NCBI GenBank assembly: GCA_033344795.1
Contig: JAWPMS010000001.1
Location: 1,674,001 to 1,738,000 of the forward strand
DNA from: SHLQ01 sp033344795
GTDB lineage: Bacteria > Actinomycetota > Acidimicrobiia > Acidimicrobiales > SHLQ01
DNA: 64,000 bases
Reading direction: 5' to 3'
Below, one piece after another: positions 49,649-59,474 of this stretch. The notes beneath the pieces were generated by a model that saw nothing but the letters and a program-made list of their open reading frames with translations, made no database searches and had not been told where the DNA came from. The translations under genes and the position numbers were made by a program. Numbering within the stretch: the first letter of the stretch is position 1; each line of letters begins with the position of its first letter.

Positions 49649-50638
49649 ATGACTCCCTTTGCCGCTTCTCCGTATTTCGTGGCGCAGCGGCTTGGTCGCT
49701 GGCGATGGCCGTGGCTGATGGTCGCGTTCGTCGCGGCCCTGTTCGGACTTGCCATTGGCTTCGGCGTTCTCTACCTATTGGTCACGCTCGGAACACTGAG
49801 CGACGAGTCATGGCTGGAGAGTCTTCAGACCGGCGTCGCCCTCGAGGGGTCCGATCCGGCCTCTGAGCCCTTCGTCGTCGCCGGTGAATTTCTCGTCGTC
49901 GGCTTCATCTTCTGGAGCGGGGCGATTGTCGGCAACTTGGTTCAGGGGCGCCCGGTCCGAGCACTGGTGGTGCCTGCTCGTCCGTTCCGTTGGGTGATCG
50001 TGGGCAAGGTCCTCGCAGCAAGTGTTTTGCTTGCGGTGGTCTTGACCAGTTTCCAACTGCTCGTTGTACCTGGGGACACTGAGGTTGCCTTTACAACCCT
50101 CGGTGTCGAGCAACTGGCGTGGTTCATCCCAATGTCGCTGATCGTGCTGATCCAAACCAGCGGCGAGGATGTCTTCTTCAAGGGTTGGTTGCTTCATCGA
50201 CTGGGTGCGGTGACCAGAGTCGTGTGGCTCGCACCGTTGACTGTCACGGTCATCTTCGTGGCGTTGCACCTCGGGAACGCCGACTTCGACTCGGACCTCG
50301 TCGTCCTGCTGCCACTGTTCTTGCTGAGTGAGTTCATGATCATGTACCTCATCATCCGAACGGGAGGGATGGAGGCGGCGCTGGTCCTGCACTGGGTGAA
50401 CAACATCGCCATCGTGTTCTTTTTGGCGGAGCGAACCACGCAGGCGAACGACCTGACCCTCCTGGTTTCGGAGACTCCTGGGGCACAGAATGCGCTCGTT
50501 GATGAGGAGATCGTTGGTGCCGCGAGCATCGCAATTTCGTATCTCCTGATGCTTGTCGCGTTCGTGTGGAAGCGTTCGCCGTTCCATCTCGAGCAATATC
50601 ATCCACCGCGTGAAGTGGCCCTCTCAGAGAACGTCTGA
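49649..50638 (+). CDS. CPBP-family intramembrane protease homologue
   Basis: A 329-residue multi-span membrane protein (about eight helices) of the CAAX-protease/bacteriocin-processing group. Motif 1 reads SGEDVFFKGWLLHRLG, so the canonical E-E-x-x-x-R is E-D-x-x-x-K here; motif 2 is FVALHLGN and motif 3 HWVNNIA, both with the expected His. The conservative changes at motif 1 leave activity open. First helix around LMVAFVAALFGLAIGFGVLYL. ATG with TAGCCT 8 nt upstream (49635-49640), leaderless. Upstream of groES but separated from it by the heat-shock control region. Confidence 0.83.
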   Translation: MTPFAASPYFVAQRLGRWRWPWLMVAFVAALFGLAIGFGVLYLLVTLGTLSDESWLESLQTGVALEGSDPASEPFVVAGEFLVVGFIFWSGAIVGNLVQGRPVRALVVPARPFRWVIVGKVLAASVLLAVVLTSFQLLVVPGDTEVAFTTLGVEQLAWFIPMSLIVLIQTSGEDVFFKGWLLHRLGAVTRVVWLAPLTVTVIFVALHLGNADFDSDLVVLLPLFLLSEFMIMYLIIRTGGMEAALVLHWVNNIAIVFFLAERTTQANDLTLLVSETPGAQNALVDEEIVGAASIAISYLLMLVAFVWKRSPFHLEQYHPPREVALSENV

Positions 50639-50684
50639 ACTTCGCGTTGCGAGAAGTTGCGCGATGGGGTCCCGCTCTCTATCG

Positions 50685-50711
50685 TTGGCACTCGCCGGGT
50701 GAGAGTGCTAA
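50685..50711 (+). promoter_or_regulatory. CIRCE element (HrcA operator)
   Basis: TTGGCACTC, nine bases, GAGTGCTAA: one mismatch from the CIRCE consensus (TTAGCACTC-N9-GAGTGCTAA). It lies 56 bp before groES, so groESL is expected to be repressed by HrcA and induced by heat. No hrcA gene is in the window. Confidence 0.95.
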
Positions 50712-50767
50712 CGCTCAAATTCGGCTGACAACCAAGCAAAACTGCACTATCGCCATAGGAGGCGTGA

Positions 50768-51058
50768 ATGAATCTGCAGCCACTCGAGGACCGCATCGTG
50801 GTTCGTCCGGCAGCACCGGAACAGACAACCGCAAGCGGTCTGGTCATCCCTGATTCCGCGACGGAAAAGCCGCAGCAGGGCGAAGTCCTTGCTGCCGGTC
50901 CAGGCAAGCGTTCCGATCAGACGGGTGACGTCATTCCGATGGACGTCAGCGTTGGGGACGTAGTCGTGTACTCGAAGTACGGCGGCACCGAGATCAGCTC
51001 GGCCGGCGAAGACCTGCTCATTCTCAACGCTCGCGACGTGCTCGCGATCGTCAAGTGA
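50768..51058 (+). CDS. groES: Co-chaperonin GroES
   Basis: The 96-residue lid of the chaperonin. Begins MNLQPLEDRIVVRPAAPEQT, has the mobile-loop stretch TASGLVIPDSATEKPQQGEV and ends YGGTEISSAGEDLLILNARDV. ATG behind a perfect AGGAGG. Downstream of a CIRCE element and 17 bp before groEL. Confidence 0.97.
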   Translation: MNLQPLEDRIVVRPAAPEQTTASGLVIPDSATEKPQQGEVLAAGPGKRSDQTGDVIPMDVSVGDVVVYSKYGGTEISSAGEDLLILNARDVLAIVK

Positions 51059-51075
51059 TCTGAGGACTCAACAAC

Positions 51076-52728
<1,653 letters not shown>

Positions 52729-52736
52729 GACCCTTG

Positions 52737-52770
52737 TGCTGTCAGCGGCTCCGCCGCGATTTTGACAGCA
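52737..52770 (+). other. Branched hairpin after groEL
   Basis: TGCTGTCA and TGACAGCA form an 8-bp outer stem; inside, GCGG and CCGC form a short inner stem. It starts 8 nt after the groEL stop with no T-run after it, so it is more likely an mRNA 3'-end stabiliser than the main terminator. Confidence 0.5.
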
Positions 52771-52811
52771 CGGTTCCTACTGATGTCTTCCCCTTCGGGG
52801 AGCGTTCAATC

Positions 52812-52838
52812 GCCACGCAGGCTCTACGCCTGAGGCGC
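52812..52838 (+). repeat. 27-nt direct repeat after groEL, copy 1
   Basis: Contains CAGGCTCTACGCCTG, itself a 5-bp hairpin (CAGGC/GCCTG). Second copy starts 43 bp downstream with one base changed. Confidence 0.7.
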
Positions 52839-52854
52839 TCATGCTGATGGCTTT

Positions 52855-52881
52855 GCCACGCAGGCTCTACGTCTGAGGCGC
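52855..52881 (+). repeat. 27-nt direct repeat after groEL, copy 2
   Basis: Contains CAGGCTCTACGTCTG: the single C-to-T change turns a C-G pair of the hairpin into a G-T wobble, so folding at RNA level is kept. Copies 1 and 2 with the flanking hairpins make the stretch 52729-52931 wholly structured and non-coding. Confidence 0.7.
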
Positions 52882-52903
52882 ACTCAAGGAACAGAATTAC
52901 TTC

Positions 52904-52931
52904 AAGGCCCGATGCTTCGGCATCGGGCCTT
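52904..52931 (+). terminator. Intrinsic terminator of groESL
   Basis: A 12-bp perfect stem, AAGGCCCGATGC with GCATCGGGCCTT, capped by a TTCG tetraloop and followed by GTTGGTTTT. Very stable; the clear end point for the groESL transcript. It also abuts the convergent small gene that ends at 52945. Confidence 0.88.
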
Positions 52932-52944
52932 GTTGGTTTTCAGG

Positions 52945-53106
52945 TCAGAAGAGTTCTGTTATTGCGGTCCAGGCTGCCCAGAGGAGGCCGGGGCCTACGA
53001 ACGCGGTCACGACGATGATCAACACGACGAACCATGGAGCCTCGCGCCATTCATGGCGAAGGCTTGCAATGGCTCGTTGCCACCGCGTATGAGCAGCGCC
53101 GTTCAT
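52945..53106 (-). CDS. Small single-span membrane protein
   Basis: A 53-residue protein: a basic, Trp-containing cytoplasmic head (AAHTRWQRAIASLRHEWREA) and one long hydrophobic helix (PWFVVLIIVVTAFVGPGLLW) ending in TELF. ATG at 53104-53106 with GGGAG about 9 nt upstream. Clear amphipathic-to-membrane layout and an unusual absence of Arg in the second half support it as real. Function unknown; it faces the groESL terminator. Confidence 0.6.
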   Translation of the reverse strand: MNGAAHTRWQRAIASLRHEWREAPWFVVLIIVVTAFVGPGLLWAAWTAITELF

Positions 53107-53187
53107 AGCGGGGAGTCTCCCACACATGGCCGATCGGTTCGCTCTCTCGAGACGTGTCCGCAGCAGGACTCTGGCTACGCTCGCCAG

Positions 53188-54084
53188 ATGGCTCCCCACG
53201 TGATCGAGATTCCGCAGTGGGTCGAGCTTGCGTCCACGGTGCGGGGAAGCAAGGAACCGGTGATGATCGGGCCAACCGAATCGCGTTGGAATACCCGCAC
53301 CCCGGAAGGCCCTGGAGCACTGCACCTACGACGCGAGTCCGTATCAACTGTCGTGGCCGAGGCGTGGGGTCCTGGCGCCGACTGGATGATGGCGCAAGCA
53401 CCGAAACTTCTGGGCTCCGACGATGACCTCTCGGGTTTCGAACCGCCGTCGGGCAAGCTGGCCGACCGGTGGCGCGCGCACCCCTTCCTGCTCTCTCGAA
53501 CGGACCGGTTGTGGGACTCGCTGGTCGGGGGAGTCCTCGGCCAGAAGGTGCAGGCCAAGAACGCCTACAAGTCGCTGCGACAGATCGGCCACCGGTTCGG
53601 AGAGGCTGCCCCGGGGCCGCATGGCGGTCGGGTGCTTCCGTCGCCCGAACAATTCGCCGAGCTCGGCTATGCCGATCTTCATCCCGTTGGCGTCGAGCGC
53701 AAGCGTGCCGAAATTCTGCTCCGCGTGGCGCGCGAGATGTCGCGGTTGCACAACCTCGAGGAACGATCCCCAACTGAGGTTCGCGCTCGACTCGAGCGAA
53801 TACGTGGGATCGGGCCGTGGACCTCGGCGATGGTCACCGCAACCGCGCTCGGTGATCCCGATGCGGTTCCTGTCGGGGACTATCACATCCCGAATACCAT
53901 TGCCTGGCACTTGGCTGGAGAAGAACGTGGAGATGATCAACGGATGCTTGAACTGCTTGAACCCTGGCAGGGTCACCGTTGGCGTGTCGTTCGGCTGGCC
54001 AAATCGTCCGGCAGTGCACCAAAACGTGGACCAAAGCTCTCGCTGACCGGCGATGGGCTTCACATGGAACGGAGACGCCGATGA
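53188..54084 (+). CDS. DNA-3-methyladenine glycosylase (AlkA/HhH-GPD family)
   Basis: A 298-residue base-excision repair glycosylase. HhH-GPD core: WDSLVGGVLGQKVQAKNAYK, LERIRGIGPWTSAMVTATAL (helix-hairpin-helix) and the catalytic Asp in PVGDYHIPNT. It removes alkylated purines from DNA. The N-terminal beta domain is present (IEIPQWVELASTVRG). ATG at 53188 with TACGCT at 53176-53181, 6 nt upstream, leaderless; a longer frame from 52912 would cross the small membrane gene. Overlaps the next gene by 4 nt. Confidence 0.9.
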   Translation: MAPHVIEIPQWVELASTVRGSKEPVMIGPTESRWNTRTPEGPGALHLRRESVSTVVAEAWGPGADWMMAQAPKLLGSDDDLSGFEPPSGKLADRWRAHPFLLSRTDRLWDSLVGGVLGQKVQAKNAYKSLRQIGHRFGEAAPGPHGGRVLPSPEQFAELGYADLHPVGVERKRAEILLRVAREMSRLHNLEERSPTEVRARLERIRGIGPWTSAMVTATALGDPDAVPVGDYHIPNTIAWHLAGEERGDDQRMLELLEPWQGHRWRVVRLAKSSGSAPKRGPKLSLTGDGLHMERRRR

Positions 54085-54923
54085 CCGGTTTCACAAGTGT
54101 GTCGATCGATGGGGTGGTCGTCGAACCTGCGACGGCGTCCATTCCCGTGTCCGACATCGGTTTCGTTCGAGGTCTCGGTGTCTTCGAGGTGCTTCGAGGA
54201 ATCGACAGCAGGTGTTTTCGTCTGGAACCGCATCTGGCTCGTCTCGAAAGAAGCGCATCGATGCTGGGCATCGAGCTCCCCGACCAAGCGACCATCGGCG
54301 GCTGGGCGGAACGCGCTGCTCGCCAACACGAGGACTCCGTCGTTCGGATATTGGTCTCAGCTGGCGATCTTCACTCGCCCAATACCGCTCGAATCGTGGT
54401 TACCTCGGAAACCTTGCCTCCGGCCGAGGGCGCGATCACGCTTCTGCCGCTCGCAGCCCCGTGGCACTCCGATGGAGAGGCCTGGGAATTGCTTGGTGGC
54501 AAGACGCTCTCGTACGCCAACAATCTCGCCGCAGTTCGGGCTGCGACGCTCGAAGGGTTCACCGACGCGTTGCTCATGGGCCGCTCAGGGCGAATTCTCG
54601 AAGGTCCGACTTTCAGCGTGGGTTGGACCATCGAGGAGGATGGTCGACTCATTTACGAGACACCTTCGATGGCGCTCGGAATTCTCGATTCGATCACCCG
54701 ACAGCTGGCCTTCGATTCCGCTGCCGATGCTGAACTCGAGTTTCGCGAAGTTGAGGTCGGCCTCGACCGACTCGATCAGGCAACGGAGTTCTTCGCTCTC
54801 TCGACCTTGCGCGAGACGACGTCGGTCACCGCGGTCGGCGATCGTTCCTTTCCCGAGGGTCCGGGTACGGCGGCGCTGCGCACGGCAATGCAGCAACGGA
54901 CGTCTCGAGAAATGCAGCTCTGA
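54081..54923 (+). CDS. Class IV PLP aminotransferase (PabC/branched-chain type)
   Basis: A 280-residue fold-type IV enzyme: 4-amino-4-deoxychorismate lyase, D-amino acid or branched-chain aminotransferase. Seen: SIDGVVVEPATASIPVSDIGF, GLGVFEVLRGID, RLEPHLARLERSASML, the PLP lysine in ELLGGKTLSYANNLAAVRAA and EGPTFSVGWTIEEDG. Size and the solitary setting suggest PabC (p-aminobenzoate for folate), but the class cannot be told apart reliably. ATGA overlap with the glycosylase gene. Confidence 0.85.
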   Translation: MTGFTSVSIDGVVVEPATASIPVSDIGFVRGLGVFEVLRGIDSRCFRLEPHLARLERSASMLGIELPDQATIGGWAERAARQHEDSVVRILVSAGDLHSPNTARIVVTSETLPPAEGAITLLPLAAPWHSDGEAWELLGGKTLSYANNLAAVRAATLEGFTDALLMGRSGRILEGPTFSVGWTIEEDGRLIYETPSMALGILDSITRQLAFDSAADAELEFREVEVGLDRLDQATEFFALSTLRETTSVTAVGDRSFPEGPGTAALRTAMQQRTSREMQL

Positions 54924-54957
54924 CCGACCCAGCTCTTACGTCGGTAGCCTTTGGCCA

Positions 54958-55227
54958 ATGGATGAACGCCCGCCAATCTCACCGAGCAAGCTGTTGCACC
55001 AGTTCAACGACTGGGTCGAAGAGACCGAGATGCCAGGACGCACCATGGCGTATCTGAAGACCGGCATGCTGCATGAAGTCTTGGCCGACGACGGCGGCGA
55101 CTCAGCCGCGTCAATGCTCGAGGCCTGGCAGAAGTGGGAGAAGGGCAAGGTTGGGCCAACGCCGACGCTCGAAGCCTTGCGCGACGGGGGTCTCGTCGAC
55201 CTGTTGACCGCGCTGTCTACTCCCTGA
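54958..55227 (+). CDS. Small conserved-looking hypothetical protein
   Basis: An 89-residue acidic, helix-rich protein (SKLLHQFNDWVEETEMPGRT, then GDSAASMLEAWQKWEKGKVG and TLEALRDGGLVDLLTALS). No family recognised; composition is that of a soluble helical protein. ATG at 54958 with TAGCCT at 54945-54950, 7 nt upstream, so its start is well supported. The NUDIX gene begins 2 nt after its stop, implying coupled expression. Confidence 0.75.
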   Translation: MDERPPISPSKLLHQFNDWVEETEMPGRTMAYLKTGMLHEVLADDGGDSAASMLEAWQKWEKGKVGPTPTLEALRDGGLVDLLTALSTP

Positions 55228-55229
55228 CG

Positions 55230-55913
55230 ATGTCCGAGCGGGGCGGTCCCCAGTTCATTCCCCGCCCGGAGCAATGGCGGATGGGCGGTGCACCGCCATG
55301 GGCCCAGCTGCCGGTCGGTCGTCTGTCGACCGATGTGGTCGCAAATCGCGTTGCCGGTTATACGCCATCGGAAATCGTCCGCGGCCCGGCGGTGAAGCGA
55401 CCCACCGCGCAGGGACGGCAGTCCGCAGTTCTGGTGGCGCTCTACGACGGCGTAGACGGCGCCAACACCATTCTCACGCGGCGCCCCCAGCACATGCGCA
55501 AACATGCTGGCGAAATCTCCTTTCCGGGTGGCGCACACGACGACACCGACGAGTCGCTCTGGCACACGGCGACGCGCGAGGCACACGAGGAAGTGTCACT
55601 CGATCCACGACTTCCACGACAGGTCGGCGAGCTCGATCGATTCGTCACCGGTGCCAGCTTCTCACTCGTGCAACCCATCGTTGCTCGCCTCGACGAGCCG
55701 CCAACTCTCGTGGCTTCTCCCGACGAGGTCGACGTTATCTTGCACGTCCCGTTGCTCGAGTTGCTCTCGCCTGATGTGTACCGGCAAGAAGAATGGTTCT
55801 GGGACGGTCACTGGCGCAAGATGCACTATTTCGATCTCGTCGGCGACACGGTCTGGGGCGCGACAGCCTTGATGCTCTACAACTTGCTCGAAGTCAGCGT
55901 CGCCGACGTCTGA
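55230..55913 (+). CDS. NUDIX hydrolase, CoA-pyrophosphatase-like
   Basis: A 227-residue hydrolase of nucleoside diphosphate derivatives. The NUDIX box runs from GGAHDDTDESLWHTATREA into HEEVSL, matching G-x5-E-x7-R-E-x-x-E-E. The preceding TILTRRPQHMRKHAGEISFPGG is the UPF0035 pattern (LLTxRs...HxGqisFPGG) of CoA pyrophosphatases such as NudL, suggesting CoA or acyl-CoA cleavage. Start ATG 2 nt after the small gene upstream. The N-terminal 55 residues are an uncommon extension rich in Pro. Confidence 0.88.
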   Translation: MSERGGPQFIPRPEQWRMGGAPPWAQLPVGRLSTDVVANRVAGYTPSEIVRGPAVKRPTAQGRQSAVLVALYDGVDGANTILTRRPQHMRKHAGEISFPGGAHDDTDESLWHTATREAHEEVSLDPRLPRQVGELDRFVTGASFSLVQPIVARLDEPPTLVASPDEVDVILHVPLLELLSPDVYRQEEWFWDGHWRKMHYFDLVGDTVWGATALMLYNLLEVSVADV

Positions 55914-55929
55914 CAGTAGTCTCACCACC

Positions 55930-57333
55930 GTGACGTACGACCCTCCGATGACCAACGACGAGTTCCGACGAGCCGGTCATGAGATGATCGACTGGATTGC
56001 CGACTATTGGGACTCGGTGGAGGAACAACCGGTCCTGAGCCAGGTTGCGCCTGGCGATATACGGGCGTCGTTGCCCGCACGGGCGCCTGAGAAACCAGAG
56101 GCCTGGGCCGACATCATGGCCGATGTTGACGAGCTGATCATGCCGGGAATCACCCACTGGCAGTCCCCCAATTTCTTCGCGTACTTCCCGGCGAACGCGT
56201 CACCTCCATCGGTTCTGGGTGAGTTGCTGTCGGCCGGTCTGGGCGTCCAGGGAATGTTGTGGGCCACCTCACCTGCCTGCACCGAGCTCGAGACGCACAT
56301 GATGGATTGGATGATCGATCTGTGCGGCTTGCCAGACCGTTTCCGGTCGTCGGGCGCGGGCGGTGGCACGATTCAGGACTCCGCGTCGTCGAGCGCACTC
56401 GTGGCCATCCTTGCGGCGCGAGAGCGCTCGGCCGGGCAGTGGCGACTCGGCGAACTCGTCGCCTACGCCTCCGAGCATGCTCACTCGGCGATGCTGAAGG
56501 GTTGCAGGATTGCCGGACTGACCGAAGCGCAGATCCGTATGATCCCGAGCGATGATTCCCACGCGCTCGATCCGGCGGCGCTTCGAGCGGCAATTCTCGA
56601 GGACATCGCCGCTGACAAACGGCCGTTCTTTGTGTACGCCACGTCTGGAACGACCTCCTCGACCGCCTTCGACCCGATCGATGCCATCGCCGACATCTGC
56701 AAAGACTTCGGCACCTGGCTCCACGTAGACGGCGCCTTCGCCGGGTCGGCCGCCGTGGCCCCCGAGTTCAGGTTCGTCAACGCAGGACTGGAACGCGCCG
56801 ACAGCTACACCTTCAATCCGCACAAATGGTTGCTCACCAACTTCGACTGCTCGATGTTCTACATCGCCGACCGCGGTCCGATGATCTCGGCCCTCAGCGT
56901 GCTTCCGGAGTTTCTCCGCAACGCCGCAACCGCAGACGGGGGAGTGATCGACTACCGAGACTGGCAGATTCCGCTGGGTAGGCGTTTCCGGGCTCTCAAG
57001 TTGTGGTTCGTCATTCGTACCCATGGAGCCGATGGGCTGGCCAGCTTCGTCCGGAGTCATGTCGAGATGGCCAAGGCGTTCGAAGCCAAGCTCATTGCAC
57101 ACCCGAGCTACGAGGTCGTGGCTCCCACGCCGCTGTCATTGGTCACGTTCCGACACACCGGTGGCGATGCCGACAACGAGCGCATTCGCGACGCGATCAA
57201 CAATGGCGGAAAGGCATACCTGACCCACACGAAACTCAATGATCAGGTCGTACTCCGTGCCGCGATTGGATCCGTGCGCACCGAACAGCGCCACGTCGAC
57301 GATCTGTTCGACCTGCTCTCTTCGCTGGGCTAG
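55930..57333 (+). CDS. Aromatic-L-amino-acid decarboxylase family (group II PLP)
   Basis: A 467-residue decarboxylase closely following animal/plant DOPA decarboxylase motifs: HEMIDWIADYWDSVEEQPV, ITHWQSPNFFAYFPANASPP, GGGTIQDSASSSALVAILAA, HVDGAFAGSAAVAPEFR and the PLP lysine in SYTFNPHKWLLTNFDCSMFY. It would decarboxylate tyrosine, DOPA, tryptophan or phenylalanine to the amine; one related branch makes aldehydes instead when the catalytic-loop Tyr is replaced by Phe. GTG start with TAGTCT at 55917-55922, 7 nt upstream, leaderless. Convergent with the response regulator gene. Confidence 0.92.
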   Translation: MTYDPPMTNDEFRRAGHEMIDWIADYWDSVEEQPVLSQVAPGDIRASLPARAPEKPEAWADIMADVDELIMPGITHWQSPNFFAYFPANASPPSVLGELLSAGLGVQGMLWATSPACTELETHMMDWMIDLCGLPDRFRSSGAGGGTIQDSASSSALVAILAARERSAGQWRLGELVAYASEHAHSAMLKGCRIAGLTEAQIRMIPSDDSHALDPAALRAAILEDIAADKRPFFVYATSGTTSSTAFDPIDAIADICKDFGTWLHVDGAFAGSAAVAPEFRFVNAGLERADSYTFNPHKWLLTNFDCSMFYIADRGPMISALSVLPEFLRNAATADGGVIDYRDWQIPLGRRFRALKLWFVIRTHGADGLASFVRSHVEMAKAFEAKLIAHPSYEVVAPTPLSLVTFRHTGGDADNERIRDAINNGGKAYLTHTKLNDQVVLRAAIGSVRTEQRHVDDLFDLLSSLG

Positions 57334-57341
57334 ACCGACAC

Positions 57342-57989
57342 TTATCGATCGGCTTCAAGAAATTGGAGCACCGCCAACACTCGGCGGTGGTCGGTGGCGC
57401 TGGGTTCGAGGGCGAGCTTCGAGAAGATCGACGACGTGTGTTTCTCGATCGCCCCGGAACTGACGACGAGCTGTTCGGCTATGGCGGCGTTTGTATATCC
57501 CTGGGCCATCAGCGAGAGGACCTCGGTCTCACGCGGGGTCAACGCATCGATGGGGTTTCGACGGCGGGCGAACAGTTGGGCGACGACCTCGGGGTCGAGC
57601 GCCGTCCCGCCGGCAGCCACGCGTTCGACTGCTTCGACGAACTCGCCTACGTCAGCGATGCGTTCTTTCAGCAAATAGCCGACGCCGCCATTGCCGTCGG
57701 CCAAAAGCTCCTTCGCATAACGCTCTTCGACGTATTGGGAGAGCACGATGATCTTGGCTTCTGGGTGTTTGGCGCGCAGCTCGACCGATGCTCGGATGCC
57801 CTCGTCGGTGTGTGTGGGAGGCATGCGGACATCAGCGATCGTCAGGTCGGGCCGTGTCCGTTCCCACTCTGAAAGGAACGCTGCTGCATCTCCCGCTTCG
57901 CCGACGACCTCGATTCCTTCGTCTTCGAGCAAACGCCCGAGGCCGGCGCGAAGCAACACCGAATCTTCGACGATCAATACGCGCATCAC
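57342..57989 (-). CDS. NarL/LuxR-family response regulator
   Basis: A 215-residue DNA-binding response regulator. Receiver: VLIVEDSVLLRAGLGRLLED, phospho-acceptor Asp in RPDLTIADVRMPP (about residue 54) and the switch lysine in GVGYLLKERIADV. C-terminal LuxR helix-turn-helix: LTPRETEVLSLMAQGYTNAAIAEQL and EKHTSSIFSKL. Paired by a 4-nt overlap with the upstream sensor kinase gene. Targets unknown; the 35-nt direct repeats at 59422-59509 are a candidate site. Confidence 0.93.
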   Translation of the reverse strand: MMRVLIVEDSVLLRAGLGRLLEDEGIEVVGEAGDAAAFLSEWERTRPDLTIADVRMPPTHTDEGIRASVELRAKHPEAKIIVLSQYVEERYAKELLADGNGGVGYLLKERIADVGEFVEAVERVAAGGTALDPEVVAQLFARRRNPIDALTPRETEVLSLMAQGYTNAAIAEQLVVSSGAIEKHTSSIFSKLALEPSATDHRRVLAVLQFLEADR

Positions 57990-59203
57990 TGTGCCCTCTG
58001 ATTCAGCGGGATCTCCACCAACGCTGTGGTGCCGCCGCCCAGTGGGCTATGTACTGACAGCACCCCGTCGATGCTGGCCAGCCGATCGTGTAGACCATCG
58101 AGTCCGGTGCCAATGGCCGGATCGGCGCCACCAAGCCCGTCATCGCTGACGTCGATTCGGAGATGGGTCGGGTCACTTCGCACGGTGACCCATGCTTGCC
58201 CAGCTTTTGAGTGCTTGCTGACATTGGCCAGCAGTTCGCTCGCGGCGAAGTATGCAGCGCTCTCGATATGAGCGGGAGCGCGTTGATGCAGCTGCACATC
58301 GAGGTGCACGGGGACGGTACAACGGGCGGCGATCTCGCTGAGCGCTGCATCGAGCCCGCGATCGGTGAGCACCGCGGGGTGAATGCCTCGGGCCAGGTCG
58401 CGAAGCTCGACGATGGCTGCCTTGGCGTCGGTGTGTGCTGCATCGATGATCGCTTCGATTTCGCTGTCGCCCCCTGACTTTTCGAGTTTGCGTTTGGCTC
58501 GACCGAGATCCATCGCCACGGTGGCCAACCTGGCTTGCGCCCCATCGTGGAGGTCCCGTTCGATCCGCCTGCGTTCCGCCTCGGCGGCGTCGACGGAGAG
58601 GTCGCGAGTTCGCTGAGCGGTCGAGACCTGCTCCTGTAGTTGGCGGTGTCCGGGGCCCAGGAGCGTTCGAGCGAATGCCACTTGTATTTCGGTGATCGCA
58701 TACACGACGAATGGACCACTGATGAGCACGCCGATGCCGGCAACGAGGGTCGCAAACACCTCAATGAATTCCCAGTCGACGAACCATCCCCAGATGATCG
58801 TGCTGAAAGCGAACGGCGGGAAGAGCCACACGGCGACGGTGATGGCGAAGGCCAACAAGCCCACGATGGCTCGGAGGCCGATGAAGACGAGGTCGCGCCA
58901 ATAACTGGAATCCCGCAAAGGATCGAGGATCAGGTTTGCGAAGCCAGGACCGCTGCTGAAACGAGCCGGTTGTTCGATCTTCACGTCGAGGATTTCGACC
59001 AGCAGCCGGCGCTCGACCATGCCGGCGATTCCAGCGGCCCGAAGCGAGATCGACAGCAGAGCGAAGCCAATTCCGATGATGAGCAGTGACCCCGAGACGC
59101 TGAGCAGTGTGGTGAATATCGTCAACCACAGGATCGCCATCGGGAAACCCACGATGCCGTACGTGGAGCCACGCAGGAAGCGAGACATCGACAGCGCGGT
59201 CAC
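57986..59203 (-). CDS. Two-component sensor histidine kinase (HisKA_3 type)
   Basis: A 405-residue NarX/DesK-like kinase. Four N-terminal membrane helices in two pairs, near FPMAILWLTIFTTLLSVSG and LIIGIGFALLSI, then LRAIVGLLAFAITVAVWLF and VFATLVAGIGVLISGPFVVYAI, with no large extracellular part, as in sensors of membrane state. The phospho-accepting His is in AERRRIERDLHDGAQARLATV and the ATP site includes SDDGLGGADPAIGTGLDGLHDRL. GTG start overlapping the stop of a small upstream frame (GTGA) and followed by the regulator gene (ATGA). Confidence 0.93.
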   Translation of the reverse strand: MTALSMSRFLRGSTYGIVGFPMAILWLTIFTTLLSVSGSLLIIGIGFALLSISLRAAGIAGMVERRLLVEILDVKIEQPARFSSGPGFANLILDPLRDSSYWRDLVFIGLRAIVGLLAFAITVAVWLFPPFAFSTIIWGWFVDWEFIEVFATLVAGIGVLISGPFVVYAITEIQVAFARTLLGPGHRQLQEQVSTAQRTRDLSVDAAEAERRRIERDLHDGAQARLATVAMDLGRAKRKLEKSGGDSEIEAIIDAAHTDAKAAIVELRDLARGIHPAVLTDRGLDAALSEIAARCTVPVHLDVQLHQRAPAHIESAAYFAASELLANVSKHSKAGQAWVTVRSDPTHLRIDVSDDGLGGADPAIGTGLDGLHDRLASIDGVLSVHSPLGGGTTALVEIPLNQRAQ

Positions 59204-59394
59204 CGGTCGGTCTCCACTTCTGAGTTGTCTCCATCGAGCACGAGGTCCATCAACATCAATGTTGCCAGAGTGATCGCCAGCAACGTTGCGCCGGTGATGG
59301 TCTCAACATGGAGAAGGAGCAGGGCGAGGGAGTTGTCGATCACATGATCATCGTCGCAATCTCTGGACGACGACGAAATGGTGCGGCCTGGCAT
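59200..59394 (-). CDS. Possible small membrane protein coupled to the sensor kinase
   Basis: A 64-residue frame with an acidic, Ser-rich head and a hydrophobic stretch (GATLLAITLATLMLMDLVL) ending in an acidic tail. It overlaps the kinase start by 4 nt, the arrangement of translationally coupled genes, and would be a membrane partner of the kinase. No clear ribosome site or -10 box precedes its ATG at 59392-59394, so it could be a chance frame; an internal GTG start is also possible. Confidence 0.4.
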   Translation of the reverse strand: MPGRTISSSSRDCDDDHVIDNSLALLLLHVETITGATLLAITLATLMLMDLVLDGDNSEVETDR

Positions 59395-59421
59395 CTCGGG
59401 GTAGGGCTAGCCATAGTGTTT

Positions 59422-59456
59422 GGATCCCTCGCCTAGCGGCTCGTCGACCGACCTGC
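59422..59456 (+). repeat. 35-nt direct repeat before guaB3, copy 1
   Basis: Begins GGATCCCTCGCCTAGCGG and ends CGACCGACCTGC. An exact second copy starts 53 bp downstream. Both lie in the divergent region between the sensor-kinase operon and guaB3. Confidence 0.85.
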
Positions 59457-59474
59457 CATTTTCGCCGCGAGGTC

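Noticed and set aside
50639..50684. Possible HAIR (HspR) operator near groES
   Set aside because: No CTTGAGT-N7-ACTCAAG pattern; the single clear site is CIRCE.
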